Positions 25,489-34,692 of a stretch of 54,031 nucleotides of DNA are shown in pieces (the stretch's first letter is position 1; each line of letters begins with the position of its first letter). The translations under genes and the position numbers were made by a program. The DNA comes from Chloroflexota bacterium. Lineage in GTDB: Bacteria > Chloroflexota > Dehalococcoidia > Lucifugimonadales > Lucifugimonadaceae. The notes beneath the pieces are model-generated. The model ran no database searches. It was not told the DNA's origin and saw only the letters and a program-made list of their open reading frames with translations. The stretch is from contig JABMNO010000004.1 of NCBI GenBank assembly GCA_013204555.1, forward strand, positions 1-54,031, given 5' to 3'.

Positions 25489-26368
25489 TCCTACGCGCCC
25501 CGCATCTATCGGGCAGGTCCTGTTCCAGGTTCGGACTGCCCTCTTTGAGTATGGTGCTGTCTCCGACGAGGAGGAGGGGAGGGCAGAAGCAGAGATTCTG
25601 CTACAACACCTTCTGAGCGTTGGCACCACCGAACTATTTGCTTCCATGCGCTCTCCCTTCCCGGCTGAGCAACGAGACGCGCTGCTGGCCGCGCTTGTCA
25701 GGCGCATTCGGCATGAGCCGCTCCGGTACATCACGGGCAGTTGCCCGTTCTATGGCCGGGAATTCAACGTAGACGCACGCGTGCTCATCCCACGACCAGA
25801 AACAGAACAACTGATAGATCTGGCGCTTGCGTGGGCTGTGGAGTCGAATCCAGAGTCCCTGCGCATCGCCGATATTGGCACTGGAAGTGGCGCTATCGCC
25901 GCGACGCTGGCCACGGAGTTGCCAATGCCTGAGGTTCACGCAGTAGATATCTCACGAGACGCGCTTGACGTCGCAACCGGCAACTGCGAGCGACTGGCAG
26001 GAGCGGGTTGCGTGGTATTCCACGAGGGCGACCTCACCGCGCCACTCAAGGGCCGATTCGACATACTGGTGGCCAACCTGCCGTATGTGCAGTTGAAAAC
26101 GCTTGAGGACGCAGAACCTGAACTAGCTCATGAGCCGCGAGGTGCGCTGGATGGCGGCGCCAGCGGTATGGACGTCATCGACCGGCTGGTTCCGCAGTTG
26201 CCAGCGCTGATGAATCCCCAACACAGCCTGGTGCTGCTGGAGATTGACCCTCCACTGGCGGCACCCACGATCACGCTGGTTGAGAAGCATCTGCCCGGAG
26301 CGTCGATCACCATCCTGAGTGATTTCGCGGGACTGGCGCGAGTGGCAGAGATTCGGATAAATAGCTGA
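25418..26368 (+). CDS. prmC: Release factor glutamine N5-methyltransferase
   Basis: A 316-aa SAM-dependent enzyme that methylates the Gln of the release-factor GGQ motif. It has an N-terminal helical domain, the IPRPETEQL segment, SAM motif I (IADIGTGSGAIAATLA) and the active-site loop as NLPY (most members have NPPY). ATG at 25418 lies inside the prfA coding region, preceded by GGAGGGGGAG, and gives a 71-base overlap; the residues before RPASIGQVL look poorly conserved, so a later non-ATG start is possible. Confidence 0.93.
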   Translation: MNLSTPSFVRSKRSNSPLSQQQASPTRPASIGQVLFQVRTALFEYGAVSDEEEGRAEAEILLQHLLSVGTTELFASMRSPFPAEQRDALLAALVRRIRHEPLRYITGSCPFYGREFNVDARVLIPRPETEQLIDLALAWAVESNPESLRIADIGTGSGAIAATLATELPMPEVHAVDISRDALDVATGNCERLAGAGCVVFHEGDLTAPLKGRFDILVANLPYVQLKTLEDAEPELAHEPRGALDGGASGMDVIDRLVPQLPALMNPQHSLVLLEIDPPLAAPTITLVEKHLPGASITILSDFAGLARVAEIRINS

Positions 26369-26401
26369 GGAGTTTTCGGCGTCACATCGCGTCTCTGCCT
26401 A

Positions 26402-26494
26402 CGTAGCGCGGGCTTCCAGCCCGCGGGTTTGGCTTCGAGGGATGAACCGTTGGCGTCAGGATGATTTTCGTGCGGGCTGGAAGCCCGCACTACG
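26402..26494. repeat. Inverted pair of GCGGGCTTCCAGCCCGC palindromes
   Basis: Two palindromes, GCGGGCTTCCAGCCCGC (26408-26424) and GTGCGGGCTGGAAGCCCGCAC (26470-26490), lie in opposite orientation about 45 bases apart. The encoded peptide AGWKPALR is typical of a dispersed intergenic repeat and not of a gene. Confidence 0.7.
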
Positions 26495-26507
26495 AAGGTC
26501 ACAAAAT

Positions 26508-26539
26508 AAAAACACCCTCGCATGTGCGAGGGTGTTTTC
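26508..26539. terminator. Bidirectional Rho-independent terminator between prmC and rpsI
   Basis: AAAA-ACACCCTCGC-atgt-GCGAGGGTGT-TTT is a perfect 10-bp stem with A-run and T-run flanks, so it can stop transcription from both sides: the rightward prfA-prmC pair and the long leftward ribosomal-protein operon ending at rpsI, 26 bases away. Confidence 0.9.
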
Positions 26540-26564
26540 TTCAGACTTATGTTGGCAGCGGTGT

Positions 26565-26960
26565 CTAACGCTTGGTGTACTGAGGCGCCTTTCGGGCACG
26601 CTTGAGACCGTACTTTTTGCTTTCCTTGACCCGGGCGTCGCGTGTCAGAAGACCGGCCGACTTGAGGGTTGGGCGCAGGTCTGGGTCCATGATCAACAGT
26701 GCGCGGGCGATGCCCAGAGAGACAGCTCCGGCCCAGCCGTTTATTCCGCCACCTTTGGCGGTTGCAACGATCTGTACGGAACTTTCAACTCCGGCTGACT
26801 TCAGTGGAGCTTCCGCTGATGCCATTGATGACACCGTGGTAAAGACTTCATCGGCTGGTTTGCCGTTGATGGTCATTCCGCCGTTGCCGGGGTAGAGCCG
26901 AACCTTTGCGACGGCACTTTTGCGTCGACCCAAAGCGTAGTAGTACTGCTGATCAGTCAA
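26565..26960 (-). CDS. rpsI: 30S ribosomal protein S9
   Basis: The 131-aa protein reads YYYALGRRKSAVAKVRLYPG at its start and ends in the conserved basic tail KKYGLKRARKAPQYTKR, which reaches the decoding site. The TTG start (26958-26960) follows directly after the rplM TAA with no spacer, so translation is probably coupled. It is the last gene of the supercluster, just before a strong terminator. Confidence 0.97.
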   Translation of the reverse strand: MTDQQYYYALGRRKSAVAKVRLYPGNGGMTINGKPADEVFTTVSSMASAEAPLKSAGVESSVQIVATAKGGGINGWAGAVSLGIARALLIMDPDLRPTLKSAGLLTRDARVKESKKYGLKRARKAPQYTKR

Positions 26961-27422
26961 TTAAGCGTCTCCTGACGCGATAGAAGTGGTTTCAGTTCCG
27001 ATGATTTGTGCTGCGTGAGGGTGCTCCGGGCCTTTGTACACCTTCATGCGGCCGAGCATCTTCCGTCCGAGTTTTGTGCGGGGAAGCATACCCTTTACGG
27101 CCTGGATGATGATGCGGTCAGGGTGCTGCGCTTGCATGCGGCCGTAAGGAATGACCTTGCGATTGCCTGGGTACTGGCTGTGGCGGATGTATTCCTTCTG
27201 CTCAGCCTTCTTGCCGGTGATTTTGATCTTCTCAGCATTGATGACAACGACGTAGTCGCCAGAGAGGAGGTAAGGCACGTAGCCGGGCTTGTCTTTGCCC
27301 ATGAGCTTCCATGCGATTTCTGTGGCCAGGCGGCCCAGAATCTTGTCGTCTGCGTCGATGACCTGCCAGCCTGAATCCATGTCAGATGCGCTGGGGTTAT
27401 ATGGCTTAAGTTTGATGACCAT
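26961..27422 (-). CDS. rplM: 50S ribosomal protein L13
   Basis: The 153-aa L13 is recognised by WQVIDADDKILGRLATEIAW, GDYVVVINAEKI and VKGMLPRTKLGRKMLGRMKVY. It forms the usual L13-S9 pair and follows truA after 13 bases. The length is a few residues above the E. coli protein because of a short extension at each end. Confidence 0.97.
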   Translation of the reverse strand: MVIKLKPYNPSASDMDSGWQVIDADDKILGRLATEIAWKLMGKDKPGYVPYLLSGDYVVVINAEKIKITGKKAEQKEYIRHSQYPGNRKVIPYGRMQAQHPDRIIIQAVKGMLPRTKLGRKMLGRMKVYKGPEHPHAAQIIGTETTSIASGDA

Positions 27423-27435
27423 TGTCAGCTTTCAG

Positions 27436-28200
27436 CTACGCCGGCAGAGCGCCGGGTCCGGTTTCTGGGTAGTTGATCTTTGTGAGGCAGAGGCCGTGAG
27501 GGGCCATCAGCACGGTTCCTGCACCCTTCCGAGGTTGCTCAAGGAGCTTTGCGAAATCCTGTTCTGTCATTTTGGCTTTGCCAAGCTCTACCAACGTACC
27601 GACCATCCGTCGGATTTGCTGGTGGAGGAAGGCGTTAGCCTTGAACCAGATCGTGACCGTGTCGCCTTTACGCGTCACTTCGGTATCCATCATTCGACGA
27701 ATTGTTGGGGCGCCAGGCAGGACGGACGGACCAGCGAAGGATGCGAAATCATTTGCGCCTTCAAACAGTTTGGCCGAGCGACTCATCGCTGCCTCATCGA
27801 GGTGTGAGTAGACGGTGGCGGCCAGGCGCCGGATCAACGGGCGTTCGATTTGCGAGTTGTTGATGGTGTACGTGTACTCCCTGGAGACTGCATCACGGCG
27901 CGGGTAGAACTCAGCATCAACGTGATGCGAACTGACCACCGCAACATCGTGCGGGAGGTGAGAGTTCATTGCGTTGGTCACAGTGTTCATGTCCAGGTAG
28001 GTTGAAACATCGAATGCCGCTACTTGATCTCTGGCGTGGACTCCGGAATCGGTTCGGCTTGCCATGTATGGCCTGATCGGCTGTTGAAACAGTTTGTGCA
28101 GCGCATCTTCAATTGCTGACTGCACGGTTCGATCTTTGGCCTGCAGTTGTGAACCCCGGAAGTCTGTCCCGTCGTACTCAAGTCGCAGTGCGATCCGCAT
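27436..28200 (-). CDS. truA: tRNA pseudouridine synthase A
   Basis: TruA converts uridines 38-40 of the tRNA anticodon stem to pseudouridine. The 254-aa protein shows the N-terminal LEYDGTDFRGSQLQ, the catalytic Asp in ASRTDSGVHA, and the C-terminal FLHQQIRRMVGTLVELGKAKM. It sits between rplQ and rplM, a position seen in many bacteria, with spacers of 32 and 13 bases. Confidence 0.96.
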   Translation of the reverse strand: MRIALRLEYDGTDFRGSQLQAKDRTVQSAIEDALHKLFQQPIRPYMASRTDSGVHARDQVAAFDVSTYLDMNTVTNAMNSHLPHDVAVVSSHHVDAEFYPRRDAVSREYTYTINNSQIERPLIRRLAATVYSHLDEAAMSRSAKLFEGANDFASFAGPSVLPGAPTIRRMMDTEVTRKGDTVTIWFKANAFLHQQIRRMVGTLVELGKAKMTEQDFAKLLEQPRKGAGTVLMAPHGLCLTKINYPETGPGALPA

Positions 28201-28232
28201 CGGCGTAGCGACGCGGTTCAGTTCGATATCGC

Positions 28233-28586
28233 TTATTCCACCAACTCCAGAATCGCCATCTCAGCGCCATCACCCTTACGGGGGCCGAGTTTTATCGTTC
28301 GTGTGTATCCGCCGGGCCGGTCTTTGTACTGCTCGCCAAGCTCAGCGAAGACCTCATCGAGGAGTTTCTTGTCCAGCATGAGGTTGTAGGCCCTGCGTCG
28401 AGAGTGGAGCGATCCGTCCTTGGCCAGGGTAATCACTTTCTCAGCAAAACCACGTACCTCTTTGGCCTTTGGCAGCGTGGTGGTCACTTTGCGGTGGCGA
28501 ATCAGGTCTGTGGTCAGACCCTTGAACATCGCCATTCTTGAGTTCGTTGGGCGGTCGAATTTACGACCGGATACTTTATGCCTCAT
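28233..28586 (-). CDS. rplQ: 50S ribosomal protein L17
   Basis: The 117-aa L17 starts MRHKVSGRKFDRPTNSRMAM and ends YTRTIKLGPRKGDGAEMAIL, both family hallmarks. Its ATG shares one base with the rpoA stop (TAATG at 28584-28588 on the minus strand), which couples it tightly to rpoA. Confidence 0.97.
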   Translation of the reverse strand: MRHKVSGRKFDRPTNSRMAMFKGLTTDLIRHRKVTTTLPKAKEVRGFAEKVITLAKDGSLHSRRRAYNLMLDKKLLDEVFAELGEQYKDRPGGYTRTIKLGPRKGDGAEMAILELVE

Positions 28587-29722
28587 TATGCCTGGGTCTC
28601 ATCTGCAGATTCATCGGTAATTTCTTCGGTTGTATCGGCCGTGGTGTCGGTCGATGCGTCGTCTGCGGGAGCAGAACTTTCGTCGCCCGCCGCAGCATCG
28701 TCGCCCGCGACAGCATCGTCAGAAGAAGAGTCGTCCTCTGCGTCGTCGAGGAAGCCCTCCGAGGCGAGCATGTCATATAGTTCGTCGAGTGACTTCTGAC
28801 CGAAGTTACGAATCTTCAGCAGATCGCGCTTCGGCATCTGAAGGACTACACCAACCCTGTTGATTCCCGCTCTCTTGAGGCAGTTCAGCGTTCGTGCTGA
28901 TAGGCCCAACTGCTCCACGGGAGTGTTGTACGGACCAGCGTCAAGGATCACGGAGCCGGGCATATCATCCTCTGTACCGCCCTTTTCCAGGTTGGAGAAG
29001 AGGTAGAACCGCTCCATCAAACCTGCGGCGGCGGACCGAACGGCGTCGAGCGGAGTGATCGTCTGGTCGGTCCAGACTTCCATCACAAGGCGCTCCAGAT
29101 CTGTCCTCTGGCCCACACGTGTGGCCTCAATGCGATAGTTGGCTTTCCTGATTGGGCTAAAGATGGCGTCCACGGGGAGTACGCCAATTGGCAGTCCTGC
29201 ATCGTGGGTAGCTGGCGCATAGCCAACACCCTGCTCAACGTTCAACTCAATGGACAGTCTTGCCTCATTGGAGTCCAGCGTTGCGAGGTGAAGCTCCGGG
29301 TTGACGATTTCAAAGTCAGATGACGTCATGATGTCACCGGCTCGGACTTCGCCCTCACCTTCCACCTCAAGACGTAGTCTGCCAGGTCGATCGGCCAGTG
29401 AACGCAGGCGGACCTGTTTCACGTTCATGAGTAACTCGCCCACTTCCTCTTTTACGTGAGGGAGGGTTGAGTACTCGTGCAGGGCGTTATCAATTCGCAC
29501 CCAGGTGACTGCAGTACCCGCCAGGGAGCTGAGGAGGCTTCGGCGCAGGGCGTTGCCAAGCGTCGTACCAAGTCCGCGGTCTAGCGGCTCAGCCACAAAA
29601 CGGCCATACGATTCGGTCGCTTCTGCGACCGTGATCGAAAGTTTCGGAATGACCGGGGCTTCAGGAGGGAGGTCCTCCATAGTTGGTGCCCCGTAGAGAT
29701 TTTCTAAGTTATTTTCCAGCAT
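28586..29722 (-). CDS. rpoA: RNA polymerase subunit alpha with acidic C-terminal tail
   Basis: The 378-aa alpha subunit has an N-terminal dimerisation domain (GRFVAEPLDRGLGTTLGNAL, RRSLLSSLAGTAV) and a C-terminal domain (LSARTLNCLKRAGINRVGV, then IRNFGQKSLDELYDML) that contacts upstream promoter DNA and activators. After the CTD, from about residue 323, comes a disordered tail of some 55 residues rich in Asp, Ser, Ala, Glu and Thr, absent from standard alpha subunits of about 315-330 aa. It lies in the alpha operon between rpsD and rplQ. Confidence 0.97.
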   Translation of the reverse strand: MLENNLENLYGAPTMEDLPPEAPVIPKLSITVAEATESYGRFVAEPLDRGLGTTLGNALRRSLLSSLAGTAVTWVRIDNALHEYSTLPHVKEEVGELLMNVKQVRLRSLADRPGRLRLEVEGEGEVRAGDIMTSSDFEIVNPELHLATLDSNEARLSIELNVEQGVGYAPATHDAGLPIGVLPVDAIFSPIRKANYRIEATRVGQRTDLERLVMEVWTDQTITPLDAVRSAAAGLMERFYLFSNLEKGGTEDDMPGSVILDAGPYNTPVEQLGLSARTLNCLKRAGINRVGVVLQMPKRDLLKIRNFGQKSLDELYDMLASEGFLDDAEDDSSSDDAVAGDDAAAGDESSAPADDASTDTTADTTEEITDESADETQA

Positions 29723-29743
29723 GAGACGCGCTCGCTTATCTCG

Positions 29744-30379
29744 CTATCTGCGTGAGTAGAACTCCACGATCATTCGTGTGTCTATTGCAGAGTCGATTTC
29801 GGTTGGTTCCGGCAGCGTGGTGATGGATCCAGTGACTTCACCGGTATCCACAGTTAGCCACGTGGGTGTGGGCCGCTTGCCGAGGGATTCAGAAACGATC
29901 TTGAAGATTTCAGTCTTGCGAGATTGTTCCCTCCAGCTCACCAAGTCTCCCTGTTTGATCAGGAAGGAGGGAATGCTGGCTTTACGACCGTTCACGGTGA
30001 AGTGGCCGTGGTTGACCAGCTGACGGGCCTGGTTCCTGGAATCGGCGAACCCCATTCGATATACAGCGTTGTCCAACCGTCGCTCAAGAAGCTGCAGAAG
30101 CCGGTCACCGGTCACTCCGCTCATGCGGTTGGCGCGGTCGATGTAGTTCTTGAACTGTCGCTCAAGAACGCCGTACATCTGTCGGGCTTTCTGCTTTTCC
30201 TGCAACTGAGTTCCGTACTCAGTGATCCGGCTGCGCATCATCTGGGATGCTTGCTGGCCGGGTTTACCTCGGTGCTTTTCAATTGCGCAACGAGGCGTGT
30301 AGCAACGCTCTCCTTTTAGAAAGAGTTTGTTGCCGTTGCGTCGGCATTGCCGACATACGGGTCCCGTGTAACGAGCCAT
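29744..30379 (-). CDS. rpsD: 30S ribosomal protein S4 (zinc-binding form)
   Basis: The 211-aa S4 begins MARYTGPVCRQCRRNG and continues to CYTPRC; the four cysteines (9, 12, 26, 31) form the zinc knuckle of C+ S4 proteins. The S4 RNA-binding domain is seen at RLDNAVYRMGFADSRNQARQ. A 122-base leader separates it from rpsK, long for this operon and a possible place for S4 autoregulation, although I could not define a structure. Confidence 0.97.
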   Translation of the reverse strand: MARYTGPVCRQCRRNGNKLFLKGERCYTPRCAIEKHRGKPGQQASQMMRSRITEYGTQLQEKQKARQMYGVLERQFKNYIDRANRMSGVTGDRLLQLLERRLDNAVYRMGFADSRNQARQLVNHGHFTVNGRKASIPSFLIKQGDLVSWREQSRKTEIFKIVSESLGKRPTPTWLTVDTGEVTGSITTLPEPTEIDSAIDTRMIVEFYSRR

Positions 30380-30501
30380 GCTTGCTGTCTAATTCCTCCG
30401 TGGGTACCCCTGAGAACCCGATTAATGAATCGAACACTCAGGTCCGTTCCAGTCCAATATTTGGGCGTGAAACGAGAACTTGCTATGAATAGAGACCGGC
30501 G

Positions 30502-30888
30502 CTAGGTGCGCTTCTCCTTTTGGGGTCGACAACCGTTGTGAGGGGTTGGAGTTGTGTCTCGAATCACCGTGACGCGAAGACCTGCTCCCTGGAGCGCTCT
30601 AACTGCGGCTTCGCGACCGGCGCCGGGACCTTTGACGTAGACCTCAACGGTCTTCATCCCCTGGTCCATAGCGGATCTCGCAGCCTGTTCACTTGCGCGC
30701 TGGGCGGCATATGCGGTTCCTTTACGGGAACCCTTGAATCCAACCGTACCGCCGCTACCCCATGACACAACGTCTCCGTTGGGGTCAGTCAGGGTCACCA
30801 CGGTGTTGTTGAATGTAGCGTGAACGTATACCCGTCCCTGTGGAACGAACTTACGCTCTCGTCTTCTCGTCCTGGCTCTTCTTGCCAT
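30502..30888 (-). CDS. rpsK: 30S ribosomal protein S11
   Basis: The 128-aa protein shows [20 protein letters not shown] and [20 protein letters not shown], ending with [17 protein letters not shown], all typical of S11 in the 30S platform. A 109-base spacer separates it from rpsM upstream. Confidence 0.97.
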   Translation of the reverse strand: MARRARTRRRERKFVPQGRVYVHATFNNTVVTLTDPNGDVVSWGSGGTVGFKGSRKGTAYAAQRASEQAARSAMDQGMKTVEVYVKGPGAGREAAVRALQGAGLRVTVIRDTTPTPHNGCRPQKEKRT

Positions 30889-30997
30889 CCGTCTCCTCTA
30901 GGTCGTCCTGTACCCCGTAAGCAAGGAATCGGGGGTGCTCCAAGGGGACAATTCCGCCAGCCGCAGCATCATTGTCACCAAACACAATAGACTGACT

Positions 30998-31378
30998 TTA
31001 TTTGGTCACTTTTTTCTTGTTGGCGATAGCTCGTCTACCGCCGCGTTTTGTGCGGGCGTTGGTCTTCGTCCGCTGGCCCCTGACAGGTAGACCACGGCGA
31101 TGCCGAAGTCCACGATAGGTGCCAATGTCTACCAACCGGCGAATATTCATCTGAGTCTCTCGCCGGAGATCACCTTCAATCACGTATTCGCCGCGCTCAA
31201 CCGCCGCACGAACTCTGGCGATCTCTTCTTCATTCAGGTCTCGGACTTTGGGATCACCATCGATACCCGCGGACTCAGCAACCTTCGTGGCTCTGCTGGC
31301 TCCAACTCCGTAAATAGAGCGAAGCGCAACGTTGAGTCGCTTATTGTCCGGAACATTTACACCGGCTATAAGTGCCAT
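30998..31378 (-). CDS. rpsM: 30S ribosomal protein S13
   Basis: The 126-aa S13 is recognised by IAGVNVPDNKRLNVALRSIY, the HhH-like middle and RGLRHRRGLPVRGQRTKTNA. It ends in a lysine-rich tail. It follows rpmJ after only nine bases. Confidence 0.97.
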   Translation of the reverse strand: MALIAGVNVPDNKRLNVALRSIYGVGASRATKVAESAGIDGDPKVRDLNEEEIARVRAAVERGEYVIEGDLRRETQMNIRRLVDIGTYRGLRHRRGLPVRGQRTKTNARTKRGGRRAIANKKKVTK

Positions 31379-31387
31379 ATTCGCGTC

Positions 31388-31501
31388 CTAACCCTGTCGC
31401 TGCTTGTGCTTTTTGACTTCACAGATGACGCGCAATACGCCACGACGGCGAATAATTTTGCACTTGGCACAGCGAGGTCCTATTGATGCTCGTACTTTCA
31501 T
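31388..31501 (-). CDS. rpmJ: 50S ribosomal protein L36 (zinc-binding form)
   Basis: A 37-residue protein reading [20 protein letters not shown] and ending KKHKQRQG. The Cys-x2-Cys...Cys-x4-His set (Cys11, Cys14, Cys27, His32) marks the zinc-binding form. It occupies its usual place between infA (19-base spacer) and rpsM (nine-base spacer). Confidence 0.96.
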   Translation of the reverse strand: MKVRASIGPRCAKCKIIRRRGVLRVICEVKKHKQRQG

Positions 31502-31520
31502 AAGTGTTATCCGATGCCCG

Positions 31521-31739
31521 CTACTTGAACCTGTAGGTGATTCGACCTCTTGAGAGATCGTAAGGAGATAGTTCTACCAGGACTTTATCGCCCGGCAGAA
31601 TTCGAATGAAATTCATTCTGATTTTGCCCGATGCGTGGGCCAGGACCTCATGTCCCGTAGGTAGCTCCACCCGAAACGTCACGTTAGGCAACGCCTCCGT
31701 GACGGTTCCTTCCAGTTCAATAGCTTCTTTCTTCGGCAA
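31521..31739 (-). CDS. infA: Translation initiation factor IF-1
   Basis: The 72-aa OB-fold protein binds the 30S A site during initiation. It is recognised by [40 protein letters not shown] and the end [14 protein letters not shown]. The order map-infA-rpmJ-rpsM is standard. Confidence 0.97.
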   Translation of the reverse strand: MPKKEAIELEGTVTEALPNVTFRVELPTGHEVLAHASGKIRMNFIRILPGDKVLVELSPYDLSRGRITYRFK

Positions 31740-31773
31740 ACCCTCTACTTTTCCTTCCGATTCACCTGGCTTC

Positions 31774-32601
31774 TCAGCCGAGTGATGTCAAGACTTCCGG
31801 ACCTGACTCAGTGATCACGATTGTGTGCTCAAAGTGAGCTGACAGTTCGCCATCCTCAGTAACTACGGTCCATCCGTCGTCCAAGACCCGGGTGTCCCAT
31901 CCACCAATGTTCACCATTGGCTCAATTGCGATGGTCATACCCGGTTTGAGAACTATGCCCCTTCCACCCTGTCGGTAGTTTGGAACCTGAGGAGGCTCGT
32001 GAAGTCTGCGGCCAATTCCGTGACCGGTGTATTCGCGAACCAACTCAAAACCGAGTGGCAGCACGTAATCCTCAATTGCGGCGCCGATGTCACCAATTCG
32101 GTTACCCGGTTGAGCCGCTTCAATTCCTATTTCCAAGGATCGCCTGGTCGTTTCAACCAGCGCCCTTGTTGTTTCATTACCTTCACCGGCTATCAGCGTT
32201 ACTGCTGCATCGCCGTGGAAGCCGTTGACGACAGCGCCCACATCCAACTTGACCAGATCCCCGTCCTGGATCACCCGCTTGCCAGGTATGCCATGGACAA
32301 TCTCCTCGTTCACAGAAGTGCATATGACACCCGGATACGGGGTGATGCCCGGTATTGGCTCATAGTTCAAAAAGGATGGCTGTGCACCATTCTCCTTGAT
32401 AACTTCACGCGCAACACGGTCAAGCTCACCTGTACTGACGCCCGGTTGGGTTGCTTCACGCAACCGCTCGTGCATCATGGCCACTACCTTACCTGCACTG
32501 CGCATAGCTTCAAGCTCACGCGCCGATTTGATAGTTGCCCCTGGAGAACTTGACTCTTGAAACATCAGAACCCGCGACAAGACAGTCCCAAAACGGGACA
32601 A
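31774..32601 (-). CDS. map: Methionine aminopeptidase, type I
   Basis: The enzyme removes the initiator Met from nascent proteins. The five metal ligands are visible: Asp and Asp in [19 protein letters not shown], His in [10 protein letters not shown], Glu in AIEPMVNI and Glu in AHFEHTIVI. The frame opens with TTG at 32601 (275 aa), but residues 1-12 do not resemble the family; ATG at 32563-32565 ([14 protein letters not shown]) is a plausible start. Neither has a clear ribosome-binding site. The spacer to adk is 40 bases. Confidence 0.95.
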   Translation of the reverse strand: MSRFGTVLSRVLMFQESSSPGATIKSARELEAMRSAGKVVAMMHERLREATQPGVSTGELDRVAREVIKENGAQPSFLNYEPIPGITPYPGVICTSVNEEIVHGIPGKRVIQDGDLVKLDVGAVVNGFHGDAAVTLIAGEGNETTRALVETTRRSLEIGIEAAQPGNRIGDIGAAIEDYVLPLGFELVREYTGHGIGRRLHEPPQVPNYRQGGRGIVLKPGMTIAIEPMVNIGGWDTRVLDDGWTVVTEDGELSAHFEHTIVITESGPEVLTSLG

Positions 32602-32641
32602 CTATAGATTATAGACGAACGTACGCGCATAGTGCAGTGTC

Positions 32642-33286
32642 TCAGGGTGAAGTGGCGCTAACTAGTGATTCAAATACGCCATCTGGGCTGCCCGCGCCGT
32701 CCACAGTTATTAGCTTTTTGCGCCCTCGATAGTAGTCGAGAACGGGAGCGGTTTGTTTGTCGAACACCTGTAGCCGATTCTTTACGGCCTCTGGTTGGTC
32801 GTCCTCGCGCTGCTCCAATTCGCCGCCGCATTTGTCGCACTCACCGGCGGTTGCAGGAGGTGAGTAAGTCAGGTGATAGGGCGTTTTGCAGCCTTTACAC
32901 GTAGCTCTGCCAGCCAGCCGGTTCACCAGCACTTCACGATCGACATCTATCGAAATAGCGAGGTCGATTGAACCGCCGGCGTCGTAAAGCGCCTCATCAA
33001 GGGCTACCGCCTGAGCGACTGTGCGTGGGAATCCATCCAAAATAATGCCTTCGCTAGCGTCGTCAGCCTGAAGACGCGACACAATCATGCCAATCATGAC
33101 ATGGTCTGGCACAAGGTCACCGGCGTCCATGAACGTCCTGGCTTTGAGCCCAAGATCAGATGCAGCGGCAACCTCAGCCCTCAGCATGTCTCCTGTGGAC
33201 ACGTGGGGTGCTTTGAGATGATCCGAAAGGCGTGGTGCCTGGGTCCCTTTTCCCGCGCCGGGGGGACCCATAAGTACGACCCTCAA
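32642..33286 (-). CDS. adk: Adenylate kinase with zinc-binding LID
   Basis: The 214-aa kinase interconverts ATP plus AMP with two ADP. It has the P-loop GPPGAGKGTQA, the AMP-binding DGFPRTVAQA and a LID with four cysteines (CKGC and CDKC) that would hold zinc, as in many Gram-positive and thermophile enzymes. It lies between secY and map, as in most spc operons. Confidence 0.97.
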   Translation of the reverse strand: MRVVLMGPPGAGKGTQAPRLSDHLKAPHVSTGDMLRAEVAAASDLGLKARTFMDAGDLVPDHVMIGMIVSRLQADDASEGIILDGFPRTVAQAVALDEALYDAGGSIDLAISIDVDREVLVNRLAGRATCKGCKTPYHLTYSPPATAGECDKCGGELEQREDDQPEAVKNRLQVFDKQTAPVLDYYRGRKKLITVDGAGSPDGVFESLVSATSP

Positions 33287-33324
33287 TCTATCGCTCCGTT
33301 ATCCGTGCAGAACCGAGGGTGGCC

Positions 33325-34692
33325 CTAACGGAGGAATCCTTCATAGTTGCGCATCAGAAGTTGTGATTCCAACTGACGCATTGTGTCCAGGGCAACGCCA
33401 ACCATGATCAACAAGCTGGTGCTGCTCAGAATTGACGTAGTGCTGGGGAGATCAGTAACCAGCCCGGTGAACCACGGCACAACTGCTATGAATCCCAGGA
33501 ATAGTGCGCCACCCCATGTGATCCGGAGCATGACGCGCATTAAATAGTCGTTCGTAGGACGGCCAGGCCTGATGCCTGGAATGAAGCCGCCGTTCTTCTG
33601 CAGGTTCTCAGCAAGGTTCTGCTGGTTGAAGACCACCAGCGTGTAACCGAACGTGAATATGAAAACCAGGAAGAAGACAAAGAGCCAGTAGAAGCCGGAC
33701 GCCGGATTGAAGTTATTGACGAGGAAGGCCGCTGCACGGGGGACAAACGCAGTGCTGGCAGGGTCAACGAAGTAACTGGCAATAGTGGGTGGAAGAATCA
33801 GCAATGAGAACGCAAAGATTAACGGGATCATTCCCGCGGAGTTAACGCGCAATGGGACATGAGTGGCGCCAGCTTGTTTATACATACGGCCGCCGCGGAA
33901 CACGCTTCTGCCGTATTGAACCGGTATTCTGCGTTGAGCCTCATTGAAGTAAACAATGAGATAGACAATCGTCAGTCCCAGTGCGACCAGCGTGAATAGT
34001 TCAAAGGACTGGTCACGCAACAGCCACCCCTGACCGACTACGCTGGGCAATGTGGAGACAATTCCACCAAAGATGATGAGAGAGAGGCCGTTACCAATAC
34101 CTTTCTCTGTGATCAACTCACCCAGCCACACCAGGAACATTGTTCCGGCGGTAAATGAGATCAGGATCGCAAGCGTAGGGATTATCTGACCGGCCCCAAG
34201 GCCGACTCCCTGAATTGCGCTGCCATGGGTGCCACCAATACCACTCTGCAGGAACGTGAGCTGACCCCAGCCCTGAAGGAATGCAATAGGTACGGTGAGG
34301 TAATGGGTGTACTGGTTGATCTTCTGTCGGCCGAACTCGCCTTCTTGCGAAAGTTCTTTCAACGACGGAATCACCGTCGTCATGATCTGCATGATGATCG
34401 ACGATGTGATGTAGGGATATACGCCCAGTGCAGCGATGCTCAGGTTCCGCAGGGCGCCACCTGAGAAGAGGTCGAAGAATCCAAGCAGCGCGTTATTGTC
34501 GAACGCTGCGGCCAACGCGTCACGATTGACTCCGGGCACAGGCACGTTGGCCGCGAACCGGTATATAACCAGCATTGAGAGGGTAAACAAAATGCGGAAC
34601 CGGAGGTCCGGAACGCGCATAGCATCAAAAACGGCCTGAAGTAGTGCTGGCCGTCCGGTTTCAGTCCCTGAGGCTTGGGCGCCTTGTACCAT
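33325..34692 (-). CDS. secY: Protein translocase subunit SecY
   Basis: The 455-aa channel subunit has about ten transmembrane segments. Hallmarks are RILFTLSMLVIYRFAANVPV, the plug-region FFDLFSGGALRNLSI, RRIPVQYGRSVFRGG and GMIPLIFAFSLLILPPTIA. It forms the SecYEG pore. Its start overlaps the rplO stop by one base, so SecY synthesis is coupled to L15. Confidence 0.97.
   Translation of the reverse strand: MVQGAQASGTETGRPALLQAVFDAMRVPDLRFRILFTLSMLVIYRFAANVPVPGVNRDALAAAFDNNALLGFFDLFSGGALRNLSIAALGVYPYITSSIIMQIMTTVIPSLKELSQEGEFGRQKINQYTHYLTVPIAFLQGWGQLTFLQSGIGGTHGSAIQGVGLGAGQIIPTLAILISFTAGTMFLVWLGELITEKGIGNGLSLIIFGGIVSTLPSVVGQGWLLRDQSFELFTLVALGLTIVYLIVYFNEAQRRIPVQYGRSVFRGGRMYKQAGATHVPLRVNSAGMIPLIFAFSLLILPPTIASYFVDPASTAFVPRAAAFLVNNFNPASGFYWLFVFFLVFIFTFGYTLVVFNQQNLAENLQKNGGFIPGIRPGRPTNDYLMRVMLRITWGGALFLGFIAVVPWFTGLVTDLPSTTSILSSTSLLIMVGVALDTMRQLESQLLMRNYEGFLR

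Noticed and set aside
25418..26368. PrmC inactive because NPPY is NLPY
   Set aside because: The position tolerates variation in related methyltransferases, and the Asn, Pro and Tyr that matter most are kept.
26402..26494. Small gene encoding the AGWKPALR peptide
   Set aside because: The sequence is an inverted pair of dispersed palindromes; such frames arise from the repeat itself.
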